Below, piece by piece: positions 25,206 to 35,047 of a stretch of DNA of 64,000 nucleotides (position 1 is the stretch's first letter; each line of letters opens with the position of its first letter). The notes under the pieces were generated by a model, which did no database searches, was not told the origin of the DNA, and was given only the letters and a program-made list of their open reading frames with translations. The DNA is taken from positions 1-64,000 of the forward strand of contig NCGG01000002.1 of the NCBI GenBank assembly GCA_002278855.1, given 5' to 3'. The stretch is from Sphingomonadales bacterium 28-55-16. Lineage in GTDB: Bacteria > Pseudomonadota > Alphaproteobacteria > Sphingomonadales > Sphingomonadaceae. A program made the translations under genes and the position numbers.

Positions 25206-26797
25206 TACCTAACGTGGATGTCTTGATTGTAGGCGCGGGGTTTGCCGGTCTTTATGCGCTCCACAAAATGCGGGAAATTGGCGTTAGTGCATCGGTTATC
25301 GAGATGGCCGACGATGTTGGCGGCGTCTGGTGCTGGAACAAATATCCGGGTGCGCGCTGCGATGTCGAAAGTATGCAATATAGCTATTCCTTCTCGGATG
25401 ATTTGCAGCAGGAGTGGCAATGGACCGAACGTTATGCGCGCCAGCCGGAGATTTATGCGTACCTGCGTCATGTAGCGGACCGTTTTGACCTTCGGCGATC
25501 AATTTCGTTTGGAACGACGGTGGTCTCCGCGACATTCGACGATGCTGACCAATGCTGGCGGGTCGGTACCGATAAAGGTGACAATATCGCTGCACGCTAT
25601 TGCATCATGGCAAGTGGCTCATTGTCGGTATCGCGTTTACCAGATTTACCGGGCATCGAAAATTTTGCAGGGCCAGTGTTGCATACCGGCAACTGGCCCG
25701 ACAATGTGCCAGATTTCGAAGGACAACATGTCGCGGTCATTGGAACGGGATCGTCGGGGGTTCAGACCATTCCCCAGATTGCTCAGCGGGCCAAGCATCT
25801 GGTCGTATTTCAGCGTACACCGAATTTCGTCGTTCCCGCCCGCAATCACCCGCTCGCCGAAGAATGGCAAGCGCGATGGAAGTCTGAATATCCAGAAATG
25901 CGGGCCCAAGCCCGGCAGGTGGGTACCTTATATGACTTCAGTGATACGCCAGCGTTGTCGGTAAGCCCGGAGACGCGCGAAGCCGAATATCAGCGGCGAT
26001 GGGAAAAAGGCGGCGTCAATTTCGTCCATGCCTTCAAGGATATCATGACCGATATCGCGGCGAACCAGACTGCTGCAGACTTTGTGCACGAGCGTATTCG
26101 TCAGGCGGTAAATGATCCTGTTATTGCAGAGCGGCTCTGCCCCAAAAATTATCCTTTGGGGGCTAAGCGAATTTGCGTTGGATCCGAATATTATGAAACC
26201 TATAATCGTGACAACGTGACTCTGGTGGATTTGCGCGAGACGCCGATTGTTAGCGTCAATGGGCAGTCAATTCGGACATCCGCCGCGAACCATGCAATTG
26301 ACATTCTAATTTGTGCGACGGGTTATGATGCCCTGACTGGGGCATTGATGCGCATCGATATCCGGGGGCAGGGAGGAGTATCGTTGGCGGAAAAATGGTC
26401 TGAAGGGCCGCGCAACTATCTCGGGCTCATGAGTGCTGAATTCCCCAACATGTTCATCATTACAGGGCCCGGGAGCCCCTCAGTTCTGGTAAATATGGTT
26501 GTCGGGATCGAGCAGCATGTCGATTGGATCGCCGATTGCATCTTGCATCTTAAGGCGACCGGTTCGGCGGGCATTGTACCGCGGGTTGATGCTGAAGATA
26601 AATGGGTTCAGCGCGTAAATGACGAAGCTGCATCGACATTATTTACGCAAGCCGACTCTTGGTATTTAGGCGCGAACATTCCTGGAAAGCCGCGCGTGTT
26701 CATGCCTTTCGTGGGAGGCATCGGCCGATATCGCGCTATTTGTGATCAAGTTGCTGCCGACGCTTATCCCGGATTTGAAACTTTGAAGGAGCATTGA
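25202..26797 (+). CDS. Baeyer-Villiger-type flavin monooxygenase 2
   Basis: FAD/NADPH monooxygenase of 531 residues. GAGFAGLYALHKM is the FAD motif, FAGPVLHTGNWP the canonical BVMO fingerprint, GTGSSGVQTIPQI the NADPH motif, and FQRTPNFVVPARN follows. The C-terminal YLGANIPGKPRVFMPFVGG is shared with monooxygenases 1 and 3. The ATG overlaps the upstream stop. It is followed directly by an esterase gene, the usual partner for opening the ester or lactone product. Confidence 0.92.
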   Translation: MIPNVDVLIVGAGFAGLYALHKMREIGVSASVIEMADDVGGVWCWNKYPGARCDVESMQYSYSFSDDLQQEWQWTERYARQPEIYAYLRHVADRFDLRRSISFGTTVVSATFDDADQCWRVGTDKGDNIAARYCIMASGSLSVSRLPDLPGIENFAGPVLHTGNWPDNVPDFEGQHVAVIGTGSSGVQTIPQIAQRAKHLVVFQRTPNFVVPARNHPLAEEWQARWKSEYPEMRAQARQVGTLYDFSDTPALSVSPETREAEYQRRWEKGGVNFVHAFKDIMTDIAANQTAADFVHERIRQAVNDPVIAERLCPKNYPLGAKRICVGSEYYETYNRDNVTLVDLRETPIVSVNGQSIRTSAANHAIDILICATGYDALTGALMRIDIRGQGGVSLAEKWSEGPRNYLGLMSAEFPNMFIITGPGSPSVLVNMVVGIEQHVDWIADCILHLKATGSAGIVPRVDAEDKWVQRVNDEAASTLFTQADSWYLGANIPGKPRVFMPFVGGIGRYRAICDQVAADAYPGFETLKEH

Positions 26798-26798
26798 A

Positions 26799-27719
26799 AT
26801 GCCACTACATCCCCAATTACAGGCGATTGTCGATGCAGCCGCAGCATTGCCGCCCATGGAAACTGTTCTACCCGCGACGCTGCGCGCTGGTTATGAGGCC
26901 CAGACCGCGCGGCTTGCCCGACCTGATGTTGGCCATGTCGAAGATCGGATGATTCCCGGCCCGCGCGGCGATGTTCGAATCCGCATCTATCGGCCCGATA
27001 TGCAAGACGGGCACGCAGTCGTTACGTACTTCCATGGCAGCGCATTTGTCATTTGCAGCATCGACACGCATGATGTTATTTGTCGCCATCTTTGTTTGGT
27101 TTTGAACGCAGTTGTGGTTTCGGTCGATTATGGCCTAGCACCTGAAGCGCCGTTCCCGGCCGGACCAGACGACTGCGAAGCGGCGACAATATGGACGGCC
27201 GAAAACGCAACAAGCATAGGCGGTGATCCGGCGCGGCTTATTGTTGCTGGCGACAGCGCGGGCGCAACAATGGCGACGGTGGTTGCGCGTAGACTGCGTG
27301 ATGCTAGCGGTCCAAATCTTGCCGCGCAATTTCTGATCTATCCCGTGACTGATTATCCTGACCCTGCGCCTGCATCTTACCAAGAACGCGGCCAAGGGTG
27401 CGGGCTTACCGCCAGCGCAATGTGCTGGGGCTGGGACCTTTATATCCGTAATCAGGAGGACCGCTTTCATCCCGATGCGTCTCCGCTTCGCGTAGCTGAT
27501 TTAAGTGGTCTGCCGCCGGCTTATGTAATTACGGCAGAATATGATCTGTTGCGGGACGAAGGCAAAGCCTATGCTGCGCGCTTATTGCAAGCGGGCGTCG
27601 ATACTGCGTTGGTTCATTATGATGACATGAATCACGGTTTCATGGGTATGGTTGGTGTCGTTGATCGCGCTGACCAAGCGATGATTGCCGCAAGCGGCTG
27701 GTTGGCAACCAAGATATGA
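26799..27719 (+). CDS. HSL-type alpha/beta hydrolase (esterase/lactonase)
   Basis: Hormone-sensitive-lipase family hydrolase of 306 residues. The nucleophile Ser is in GDSAGATMA, the acid in AEYDLLRDEG and the His in NHGFMGM. The oxyanion-hole motif, usually HGGGF, reads HGSAF here, an odd change. AAGGAG precedes the ATG. Located between two flavin monooxygenases, it most likely hydrolyses the Baeyer-Villiger ester or lactone. Confidence 0.9.
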   Translation: MPLHPQLQAIVDAAAALPPMETVLPATLRAGYEAQTARLARPDVGHVEDRMIPGPRGDVRIRIYRPDMQDGHAVVTYFHGSAFVICSIDTHDVICRHLCLVLNAVVVSVDYGLAPEAPFPAGPDDCEAATIWTAENATSIGGDPARLIVAGDSAGATMATVVARRLRDASGPNLAAQFLIYPVTDYPDPAPASYQERGQGCGLTASAMCWGWDLYIRNQEDRFHPDASPLRVADLSGLPPAYVITAEYDLLRDEGKAYAARLLQAGVDTALVHYDDMNHGFMGMVGVVDRADQAMIAASGWLATKI

Positions 27720-29014
27720 CTCTGCATTTTGCTATCATCGGTGCCGGGGCAGGTGGGCTTTGCGCCGCGAAGCATCTGACTGCACAAGGTATTGATGTGA
27801 CTATCTTCGAGGCCGGATCAAGGGTCGGGGGGCTTTGGGTCTACAACAATGATAGCGGAATGAGCCCCGCATATAAATCTCTGCACATTAATTCGGAAGC
27901 AAAAGTCAGCAGCTTCGAGGATTTTCCGTTTCCGGATGACGCGCCGCTTTATCCCGACCATGCTGAAATGTGTCGTTATTTTGAGCGTTATGCTGCGCAT
28001 TTTGATCTGACGCGAAGGATCAGATTCAGTAGCCGCATTTTGTCAGTGACGCCTATCAATGGAAAATTCGGTGTCGCGTTTGAAAACGGCGCAACCGAAA
28101 TATTCGATGGGGTCGTTGTGGCTAGTGGTCACCAGAGTGTCCCGCGCCATCCTCCTCAAATTGAAGGTTATGGCGGCGACTATATCCATGCCCACACGTA
28201 TCGTGTTCCGACACCCTATGCGGACAAGCGCGTGTTGGTAATTGGACCCGGCAACAGCGGCGTCGATATCGCTGCGGACATTTGCACTGTTACCGCACAC
28301 ACAGTCCTATCGGCGCGCTCGCCTGTACTGATAATGCCCCGAATGATGTTCGGTGTTCCGAATTCGCGGACATTGTCAAAACTCGAACGATCTTTTTTGC
28401 CCTGGAGAGTGCGTGTTTGGATCCGCACAACATTGACGCGATTTTTCCATGGCCGAATGGAGCAATGGGGCTTTCGGACCCCTAAAACGCGAACGCACCC
28501 AATAAGCCATCCGACTTTGATATCGCAAATTGCCTGGGGACGGGTGACAGTCAAGCCAGGTATCGCTGCCATTGAGGGTAAGGAGATCCGGTTTACCGAT
28601 GGCAGCGCAGACACCTTTGATGCGGTAATTGCCGCGACGGGATATAATACCGCGATCCCATTCCTGCCGGATGAAATTTCTCCCGTTGAAAGTGAAACTA
28701 CGCATGTCGCGCTTTATAATCGCGTCGCTCATCCACGCATCGACGGTCTTTACTTCATTGGCTTTTTCGATGTGACCGGAGGAAGCAACATCCGGATGAT
28801 GGACGATCAAGCGGAATATATTGCAGCGCTTGTTACCGGTGCAGTGAAGCGTCGATCCGAAAACGAGATGCTGTCCGCAATCGAGGAGGAACGGGTGTGG
28901 GCGGCGCGGCAGTTTCCGGATTCACCGCGCTACGGGTTAGAACTCGACCCCCGCCGCTATCGAAAACGCCTTGCGCTGGACTATGCGCGTAATAACGCTA
29001 AACGGTCCGCCTGA
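27716..29014 (+). CDS. FMO-type flavin monooxygenase
   Basis: Class B flavin monooxygenase of 432 residues, shorter than the Baeyer-Villiger enzymes nearby. GAGAGGLCAAKHL is the FAD motif, YGGDYIHAHTY fits the FMO fingerprint (FxGxxxHxxxY), and GPGNSGVDIA the NADPH motif; ATGYNTAIPFL near 300 is the usual late motif. It may oxygenate a heteroatom or a ketone. The start overlaps the esterase stop, and the TetR gene begins one base after its end. Confidence 0.88.
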   Translation: MTLHFAIIGAGAGGLCAAKHLTAQGIDVTIFEAGSRVGGLWVYNNDSGMSPAYKSLHINSEAKVSSFEDFPFPDDAPLYPDHAEMCRYFERYAAHFDLTRRIRFSSRILSVTPINGKFGVAFENGATEIFDGVVVASGHQSVPRHPPQIEGYGGDYIHAHTYRVPTPYADKRVLVIGPGNSGVDIAADICTVTAHTVLSARSPVLIMPRMMFGVPNSRTLSKLERSFLPWRVRVWIRTTLTRFFHGRMEQWGFRTPKTRTHPISHPTLISQIAWGRVTVKPGIAAIEGKEIRFTDGSADTFDAVIAATGYNTAIPFLPDEISPVESETTHVALYNRVAHPRIDGLYFIGFFDVTGGSNIRMMDDQAEYIAALVTGAVKRRSENEMLSAIEEERVWAARQFPDSPRYGLELDPRRYRKRLALDYARNNAKRSA

Positions 29015-29015
29015 C

Positions 29016-29621
29016 ATGAACAGCCAAATGACCATTAAAGACCAAGTGATTGCGCTTAAGCGCGAACGGATTGTGGAAGCGGCAGCGCAGCTCTTCTATG
29101 ACCGCGGTTACGACAGGACAACGCTTGAGGCTGTTGCTGATTCACTGGGTGTGACCAAACCGTTTATATACGGCCACTTCAAGTCCAAGGCAGAACTTCT
29201 CGGCGTTATTTGCACATGCGGGGTTAGCGCATCCCTGTCAGCGATTGACAAGATAGCGGCAATGGATTTGTCACCGACCAACAAGCTGTCACTTTTGGGC
29301 CGGGATTTTTTGATCGCTGTGCTGAATAACCAGCGCAATATTGCTATACTTACCCGCGAAGAGAAGAATCTTGAGCCTGATGAATTCCTGCGGTTGAGCA
29401 ACTTGCGGCGTGAATTTGATGCCAAACTGGTCGCATTATTGTGCGAGGGCGTGGCCACTGGGGAATTTAGATTGAAAGACCCCTATGTGGCGGCGCTATC
29501 CATTGGCGGATTGGTGAGCTGGGCCTACGTCTGGTACCGCCCGCATGGCAGGCTCTCGCTTGATGCGATTGCCGACGAGGTATCCGCGCTCATCCTGTCG
29601 ATGGTGGGTGTTACGCGCTAA
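29016..29621 (+). CDS. TetR-family regulator 1
   Basis: Repressor-type regulator of 201 residues. The HTH is in FYDRGYDRTTLEAVADSLGV and KPFIYGHFKSKAELLGVI. ATG 29016 starts one base after the FMO stop, so the regulator is the last gene of an operon that carries operator-like site 2. It is therefore a candidate for the shared repeat. Its 3' end overlaps the convergent MFS gene by 11 bases. Confidence 0.88.
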   Translation: MNSQMTIKDQVIALKRERIVEAAAQLFYDRGYDRTTLEAVADSLGVTKPFIYGHFKSKAELLGVICTCGVSASLSAIDKIAAMDLSPTNKLSLLGRDFLIAVLNNQRNIAILTREEKNLEPDEFLRLSNLRREFDAKLVALLCEGVATGEFRLKDPYVAALSIGGLVSWAYVWYRPHGRLSLDAIADEVSALILSMVGVTR

Positions 29622-30852
29622 CCTCGAACACGCTTTTTCGGAAACGCAGGCCGAAAACCGAGATGATTGCGAAAAGCAGGCAAATGATACTCCCACCCAA
29701 GGCATAATCATATGACCCAAACATATCTCGCGATCGACCGATCAGGAACGGGCTAAGCCCAAAACCCAGGGAATACATGCTGTAAAACCAGCCATAAATC
29801 GCCCCAAAGGCTTTCTGTCCGAACAACCGTGATGTCATGTAAGCCAGCAAATCAAGCTCTGCGCCTAGCAACAAACCGATCAACGCCACAGCGAAAATGC
29901 CATAACTCAAATCACCTAAACCTAAAATTGCGATACCCGCCATTCCCAAAGCCAGAACAGTTACGGACACAGCGGGTGCTGCAAAGCGATCAAGGCACAA
30001 GCCGATCGTTAGTCGGCCAATGGAACTGGCAACGCCAATGACCGATGCCAATTGAGCGGCGGCCTTGGCATCGGCGCCCAAATCCTGGAACATGGGTATA
30101 AGGTGAACAATCATTCCACCTACTCCGAGCGCCATCGAAACGGATAATATAGTTGCAAACCAAAATGCTTTGGTCTTGCGAGCTTCGGCCAATGAAAGCC
30201 CGGTTTTGGGTCCCGCCGTCGATGTAGCGGCTGTCGCGCGACGTTCTGCCGGACCAAAACCGAACCAGACAATCGGAGCAGCCAGCATGGCAAACGACCC
30301 GATCGTCCAATACCCCGCGCGCCAACCGAATGCGGCGCTGACTTCGGTTACAACGTTGGGAACCCAGAAGCCGGCAAGTCCAGCGCCAGTGAGAGCGATT
30401 CCTAGGGCGAGGCCGCGCCGCTTGTCAAATGCGGCGGTAATAGGCCTTACAAGTACTATCGGCGTCGACCCTACACCAAGCATGGCGATGAAAAAATAGG
30501 CCAGCCAAAAGCTATAAAGGTTAGTGACCAGCATCGTCATGGCAATCACTGCGAGGCCATAGCTTAGCAAGCTCAAAGCTCCGACCCTGGCGGCACCATA
30601 TTTATCGCAGAGTTTTCCTACAATTGGCCCGAACAGAAAAACGCCGAACGTCAGGACCGAGACCGCAAGTGAGATGCTTCCCCGGTCCCAGCCAAATTCG
30701 ACGTTCAATGGTCCGATAAACGATCCTAGACTGTAGATCATGACCGCATTCATACTGGTGGTTAGGCCAAGGACGGCGCTTAAAACGAGTAATTTGTGAC
30801 CTGAGAATTCTTTCCACCCACTTGCGTAGATTGGTGCCGCTGTTGGACTCAT
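29611..30852 (-). CDS. MFS transporter
   Basis: Major facilitator superfamily carrier of 413 residues with about twelve hydrophobic segments, a GKLCDKYGAARVG loop (MFS motif A type) between helices 2 and 3, and a long hydrophilic centre near 200-220. Resembles monocarboxylate/oxalate-type MFS porters. It likely moves a pathway substrate or product across the inner membrane. It is transcribed alone, convergent with TetR 1; the 256 bases upstream contain no gene and no copy of the shared operator. Confidence 0.85.
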   Translation of the reverse strand: MSPTAAPIYASGWKEFSGHKLLVLSAVLGLTTSMNAVMIYSLGSFIGPLNVEFGWDRGSISLAVSVLTFGVFLFGPIVGKLCDKYGAARVGALSLLSYGLAVIAMTMLVTNLYSFWLAYFFIAMLGVGSTPIVLVRPITAAFDKRRGLALGIALTGAGLAGFWVPNVVTEVSAAFGWRAGYWTIGSFAMLAAPIVWFGFGPAERRATAATSTAGPKTGLSLAEARKTKAFWFATILSVSMALGVGGMIVHLIPMFQDLGADAKAAAQLASVIGVASSIGRLTIGLCLDRFAAPAVSVTVLALGMAGIAILGLGDLSYGIFAVALIGLLLGAELDLLAYMTSRLFGQKAFGAIYGWFYSMYSLGFGLSPFLIGRSRDMFGSYDYALGGSIICLLFAIISVFGLRFRKSVFEVSA

Positions 30853-31108
30853 TTAACGTCTCCAAATGGCATTCCTATTACGGGCATCATTCCAATTATG
30901 ACCGTCGACTTCTCGTTGAAGCTCACATATCTCGACATCCGCAACGAACCTAAAATGCGCAAAAATTCTAACATTCGATTTGCATTCCCGACTAAGGACA
31001 TTCCCTCGAATGCCAGCATAGAAGGAGCATTGACAGGCGCAAGATTGCTTACTTCGCTTCTATCGCATGGTTCCTTTTCGATCGTGACGTTACTCCAAAT
31101 ACACGACC

Positions 31109-33583
31109 CTAGAATTTGACTTGCAACTGAAGAGCAACCTCCCGGCCGCGCGAAACCACACCACGTTGCTCGCCAGTAGTAAGTGGTACGCCAGTTCCAC
31201 CCGTTCGGTCGGCGGCGTAAATCAGATAGTATTTGTTGGTGAGATTGCGGCCAACTAACCTTATCGCATAGCGGTCGTCTGCTTCACTAAGGCTAAGGCT
31301 CGCATTGAAACGCCAGAAATCGTTTTGGAATGTCGACGGCGCCATGGTTTCCGCTGCGAAGTAACTGCCACTATAAAATGCGTCACCTGTCAGCTCCGCT
31401 ATATGATTGCCGACAGGAGCGGAGAGGGTGAAGCCGGTATTGCCTGCCCAGTCGGGCGAACGAGCCGGTGCTCGACCAGTGAAATCCTGCTGTAACGTCA
31501 GCGCCGTAGCATTCACAAAGGTGCACGGTGTCGGCGGTGTCGCCGTTGCCCGAACTGTGCCAGCAGGGAAGGCATAACCAAAACATTGACCCAAAAACTT
31601 ATTAAAGCGCGCATTTACATGAGCAATCGCAGCGCGAATGCTCAGGTTGTCGTTGACCTGAAAGTTGCCATCAATTTCGAAGCCGCGCTGCTTGACCGAA
31701 CTTGCATTATTGATGGTGAACGCAAAACGGACGGGATCGAACGTATTTACCTGAAGGTTGCTGAACTTAAAGTTGAACAAAGCTGCGTTGAGGCGGAGCC
31801 TGTTGTTTAAGAACACTCCTTTCGCACCAACTTCAAAGCCACGTGCCTTTTCTGCCTCAAAGTCCGCGTCACCAATCCGCGTTGTTAGCAGTAATGGGCT
31901 GGTCAGGCCAAAGCCACCGGATTTGTAACCGGTTTTATAGGCCGCGAAGATCGTTTTGGTCGATGAAGGACGATAGGACAATGTCAATTCGGGTGAGAAA
32001 TTATTGTCCTTGTACGTGCCGGTCAAAAAGCCGGGTATGGTTTCGCCGGGATATAATGTGGTCAAGGTATTAAAGGCACCTATCCCATAGGTGTTTTGTT
32101 TGCTGAATTTCTTTGTTTCGCGCGTGAAGCGAAGCCCGCCGGCCAATTCCAGCTCGTCAGTTATATCGAACAAGGCCTGACCGAAAACCGAAAGCGTGCT
32201 GCCTTTCTGAGAATTCTTGTCGGCATAGGAGACATAACGATTTGCCGATGCAACATAATTTGCGTCTGAGAGCTTTACATCGTTTGCATCGTTGAGCTCG
32301 CTCTTCTGGTAAAAGCCACCAAGCATGAAGTTAAAGGATCCGTCGAAGTCCGAGGTTAGACGCAATTCCTGGCTGAAGGCCTCATTTCGCTGAATATCGG
32401 AAAAAGCCACCTGCGACAGGCTTGTCTGGTCGAGACCGCTAAAGAACACATACTTCGTCGAATTGTAGCCGGAAATAGACGCCAGCGAAACGTTGCCAAG
32501 GTTCCAATCAAGGTCAAGCGAACCAGTATACACCGTAAAGTCGCCATAAGGGGTTCCATCGGCAGTCCCCAGCGCGAATGTTTGAGAAATGACCGGCGGG
32601 AGGTCGCCAACCGAGGTGCGGCGGTCAATGACGCAATCTGCAGCGGGATCGACCGCGCCGAATGTCCGAGGATTTGGACCAGTGCAAGGTCCGATATTCT
32701 GAGTTGCCACACCAGGCCCGTCATCGTGCGATTTAGCGTAGAATAGCTTTAAGCGCGCCGTTAGATTTGGAGAAAGATCGCCCTTAAGCGTTAAGCGGCC
32801 AAGAAGTTCCTTGTCGCCTGGGCGGGTGTCGCTTGTGCCCGGCAACTGGCTGGCGCCGATAGGGGCACCCGTTAATGGACGATAAAATGGATTTGCAAGT
32901 GGCTGTGCCGTATTCCGCAGCCAGCCGTCAAGATTACGATATTTGACGGCTAATCTGACGCCAAACGTATCACTTAGCGGCACTGAGGCAACACCCTCGA
33001 GCGAGTATTCATCGCCGACAAATTCATAGCCAGCGCGCAAAATATACTCCGCATCCTTGCCAGGGTCAGCTGTCTTGATGGATATGACGCCGGCCGGGCT
33101 ATTTTTACCGAAAAAGAGCGCCTGAGGTCCTTTCAACACTTCAACTTGCTGAATATCGAAAAAACCGAGTTGGGCAATTCGTCCATCGCTGGTCTGGACG
33201 CCATCGATCGCAACCGATACTGCTTGTTCGAAGCCTGTCTGGTTGGCTGGGGAGCTAATACCGCGGATTGCCAACGATCCACCGCCATTTGATTTATAGG
33301 TTCCTATAACAACCGTCGGGGTCAATTCTCCGATGCGCGTCAGATCAGAGGCATTGTTGCGCTCAAGGTCCTTTTCACTCAAGACCGAAACAACAACCGG
33401 AACGCTGACGAGTGTCTCTTCGCGTCGGCGTGCAGTAACGACGATGTCATCGGTGGAAGGTGCGAGGGTAGTTGTTGTTTCAGGTGCATCCGACGTTTGG
33501 GCAAGCGCGGGGTTGGCAGATCCTAACACCGCACAAAGAATTGCGCCTGACAGAATTGCATTATCCTTTTGAACTTTTCTCAC
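31109..33583 (-). CDS. TonB-dependent receptor 1
   Basis: Outer-membrane receptor of 824 residues. A signal peptide ends near ALAQ (about residue 29). DDIVVTARRREE is the TonB box region, followed by the plug (RIGELTPTVVIG, QQVEVLKGPQALFFGKNSPAG) and a 22-strand barrel ending in a terminal aromatic residue (LQVKF). GTG start with GGGAGAG upstream. It probably imports the growth substrate, and its promoter carries the longest palindrome of the window. Confidence 0.93.
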   Translation of the reverse strand: MRKVQKDNAILSGAILCAVLGSANPALAQTSDAPETTTTLAPSTDDIVVTARRREETLVSVPVVVSVLSEKDLERNNASDLTRIGELTPTVVIGTYKSNGGGSLAIRGISSPANQTGFEQAVSVAIDGVQTSDGRIAQLGFFDIQQVEVLKGPQALFFGKNSPAGVISIKTADPGKDAEYILRAGYEFVGDEYSLEGVASVPLSDTFGVRLAVKYRNLDGWLRNTAQPLANPFYRPLTGAPIGASQLPGTSDTRPGDKELLGRLTLKGDLSPNLTARLKLFYAKSHDDGPGVATQNIGPCTGPNPRTFGAVDPAADCVIDRRTSVGDLPPVISQTFALGTADGTPYGDFTVYTGSLDLDWNLGNVSLASISGYNSTKYVFFSGLDQTSLSQVAFSDIQRNEAFSQELRLTSDFDGSFNFMLGGFYQKSELNDANDVKLSDANYVASANRYVSYADKNSQKGSTLSVFGQALFDITDELELAGGLRFTRETKKFSKQNTYGIGAFNTLTTLYPGETIPGFLTGTYKDNNFSPELTLSYRPSSTKTIFAAYKTGYKSGGFGLTSPLLLTTRIGDADFEAEKARGFEVGAKGVFLNNRLRLNAALFNFKFSNLQVNTFDPVRFAFTINNASSVKQRGFEIDGNFQVNDNLSIRAAIAHVNARFNKFLGQCFGYAFPAGTVRATATPPTPCTFVNATALTLQQDFTGRAPARSPDWAGNTGFTLSAPVGNHIAELTGDAFYSGSYFAAETMAPSTFQNDFWRFNASLSLSEADDRYAIRLVGRNLTNKYYLIYAADRTGGTGVPLTTGEQRGVVSRGREVALQLQVKF

Positions 33584-33663
33584 AACGCTCTCCCTTAAAT
33601 TTATGCCAAAACACCGCCGTTATTCTTTTTGGAACTATTAATTATCCATCAGTATCGCGTGTC

Positions 33664-33703
33664 GCGCATATTTTGTCAACACTAGTATTGACAAAATATG
33701 CGC
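33664..33703. promoter_or_regulatory. 40-bp palindromic operator overlapping a promoter (site 3)
   Basis: Arms of 16 bases (GCGCATATTTTGTCAA at 33664-33679 and its complement at 33688-33703) around an 8-base centre; only one pair mismatches. The core TCAACA-CTAG-TATTGA is a one-mismatch form of the shared repeat. On the minus strand TTGACA (33674-33679) and GATACT (33651-33656), 17 bases apart, form a good promoter for the receptor, with the -35 box inside the operator: a repression layout. Confidence 0.75.
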
Positions 33704-33838
33704 CAATCTAACTGTCAGTTGGATGGACCGCATTGATTTTCGATGGGGTTGAATGATCCTGAGATGTTGTATCAACAGGATATGCGTCGCTACGGCGACG
33801 TGACGCGCGTGACTAAGAATGCACGGATACGCCGTGTT

Positions 33839-35041
33839 CTAGCGCAATCCGTGACCCATTTGTGGATCGGCGATGTTTGCTATCAATTTCCTTCTTTGAT
33901 CAAAATTGGTCGCACGGATGTCAGCGATGCCATGTTCGGTGATAATGATATCAACATCACTCTGTGCCGACGTTACATAACCACTGGTAAGGTACGGGAC
34001 GATGCGGCTTATTGTTCCGCGTTCGTTGACAGAAGGTAGAGCCAGAATAGCAAGGCCATTTGCGGATGCATGGGCCGCACGGAAATAGTCTGTTTGTCCG
34101 CTTGAAGCCCCGACGTAGCGGTCACCAAGATATTCCGCATTTGCCTGACCACGCAGGTCCACCTCAATGGCCGAATTTATCGCCAGAAATGGGGACCCCG
34201 CAATGGGTTGAACAAGGCGCGCGGGAGGCGCAAACCCAAGCAAGCCCTTTGGCGATAGGCTGCTGTAAATGCTGCTGCCAACGGCCAGTGATGCGAGACA
34301 TGAGTCGGGAGTGGCCTCATCGACAGCACCTGCGGCAACCAGTTCTAGAAACCAGTCCCCAACCATCCCGCACCGAATGCGCAAACCGCGGCGATCAATC
34401 AGAGCATGGGCAATAGCTGCGGAGAGTTTACCGATGCCCAGTTGCAGGGTGGCCCCATCAGGCACGAGTCTGGCGACCTCGCGGGCTACTCGTCTCTGCA
34501 ATTCTCCTGCAGGCTCAGCCGGCAATTCAGGCAGCGGAGTCTGACTATTTAGCGCCATAACTACCTCGCTGCTATGCAGGCGACAGTCACTGCGCGTTGC
34601 TGGTATATTGTCATTGACCTCGACGATCACGACCCTGGCATTTTGAGCTGCTTCCCAAACATAATCTACCGCCGGTCCAAGACTGTGATAACCCTCCGCG
34701 TCCATTGGAGCGACTTGCAGTAGCACCACATCAATAGGCATTTTGCCCGACGTCAGCGCGGTGCTGAGTTGCGACATGGAGAAGGGAATGACTTGTGCTC
34801 GAGAACGTCCGACAAGAGACCCAACTGTACCCAAGCCGCAATAAGTGGAGATACGCAGTGAGGCAGGAATGTCGCCCTTCCATGCAGCGTTAAGCGAATA
34901 GCCGCAAAAAATCTCGATCTCGGTAAGCTGACGGGCTACGTCGAACATCTCTGCGACGAGCCCTTGTGGCTCGCCAGTCGCTTGGCCAATCATGATGCGA
35001 TCGCCGGACCGCAGATGTTCGGAAAGAACGGAGGCGGTCAT
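33839..35041 (-). CDS. Acetyl-CoA hydrolase/transferase family protein
   Basis: CoA-transferase of the acetyl-CoA hydrolase/4-hydroxybutyrate CoA-transferase fold, 400 residues. SAIEVDLRGQANAE (near 290) holds the active-site Glu, and GIADIRATNFDQRRKLIANIADP is the C-terminal family signature. It would move CoA from a donor such as acetyl-CoA to a pathway acid or hydroxy acid. Last gene of a seven-gene minus-strand operon starting at 41750; six bases separate it from the lipocalin-like gene. Confidence 0.87.
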   Translation of the reverse strand: MTASVLSEHLRSGDRIMIGQATGEPQGLVAEMFDVARQLTEIEIFCGYSLNAAWKGDIPASLRISTYCGLGTVGSLVGRSRAQVIPFSMSQLSTALTSGKMPIDVVLLQVAPMDAEGYHSLGPAVDYVWEAAQNARVVIVEVNDNIPATRSDCRLHSSEVVMALNSQTPLPELPAEPAGELQRRVAREVARLVPDGATLQLGIGKLSAAIAHALIDRRGLRIRCGMVGDWFLELVAAGAVDEATPDSCLASLAVGSSIYSSLSPKGLLGFAPPARLVQPIAGSPFLAINSAIEVDLRGQANAEYLGDRYVGASSGQTDYFRAAHASANGLAILALPSVNERGTISRIVPYLTSGYVTSAQSDVDIIITEHGIADIRATNFDQRRKLIANIADPQMGHGLR

Positions 35042-35047
35042 GTTCAG

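Noticed and set aside
33743..34039. 98-codon plus-strand frame near TonB receptor 1
   Set aside because: It overlaps the 3' end of the CoA-transferase gene antisense and has no recognisable motif.
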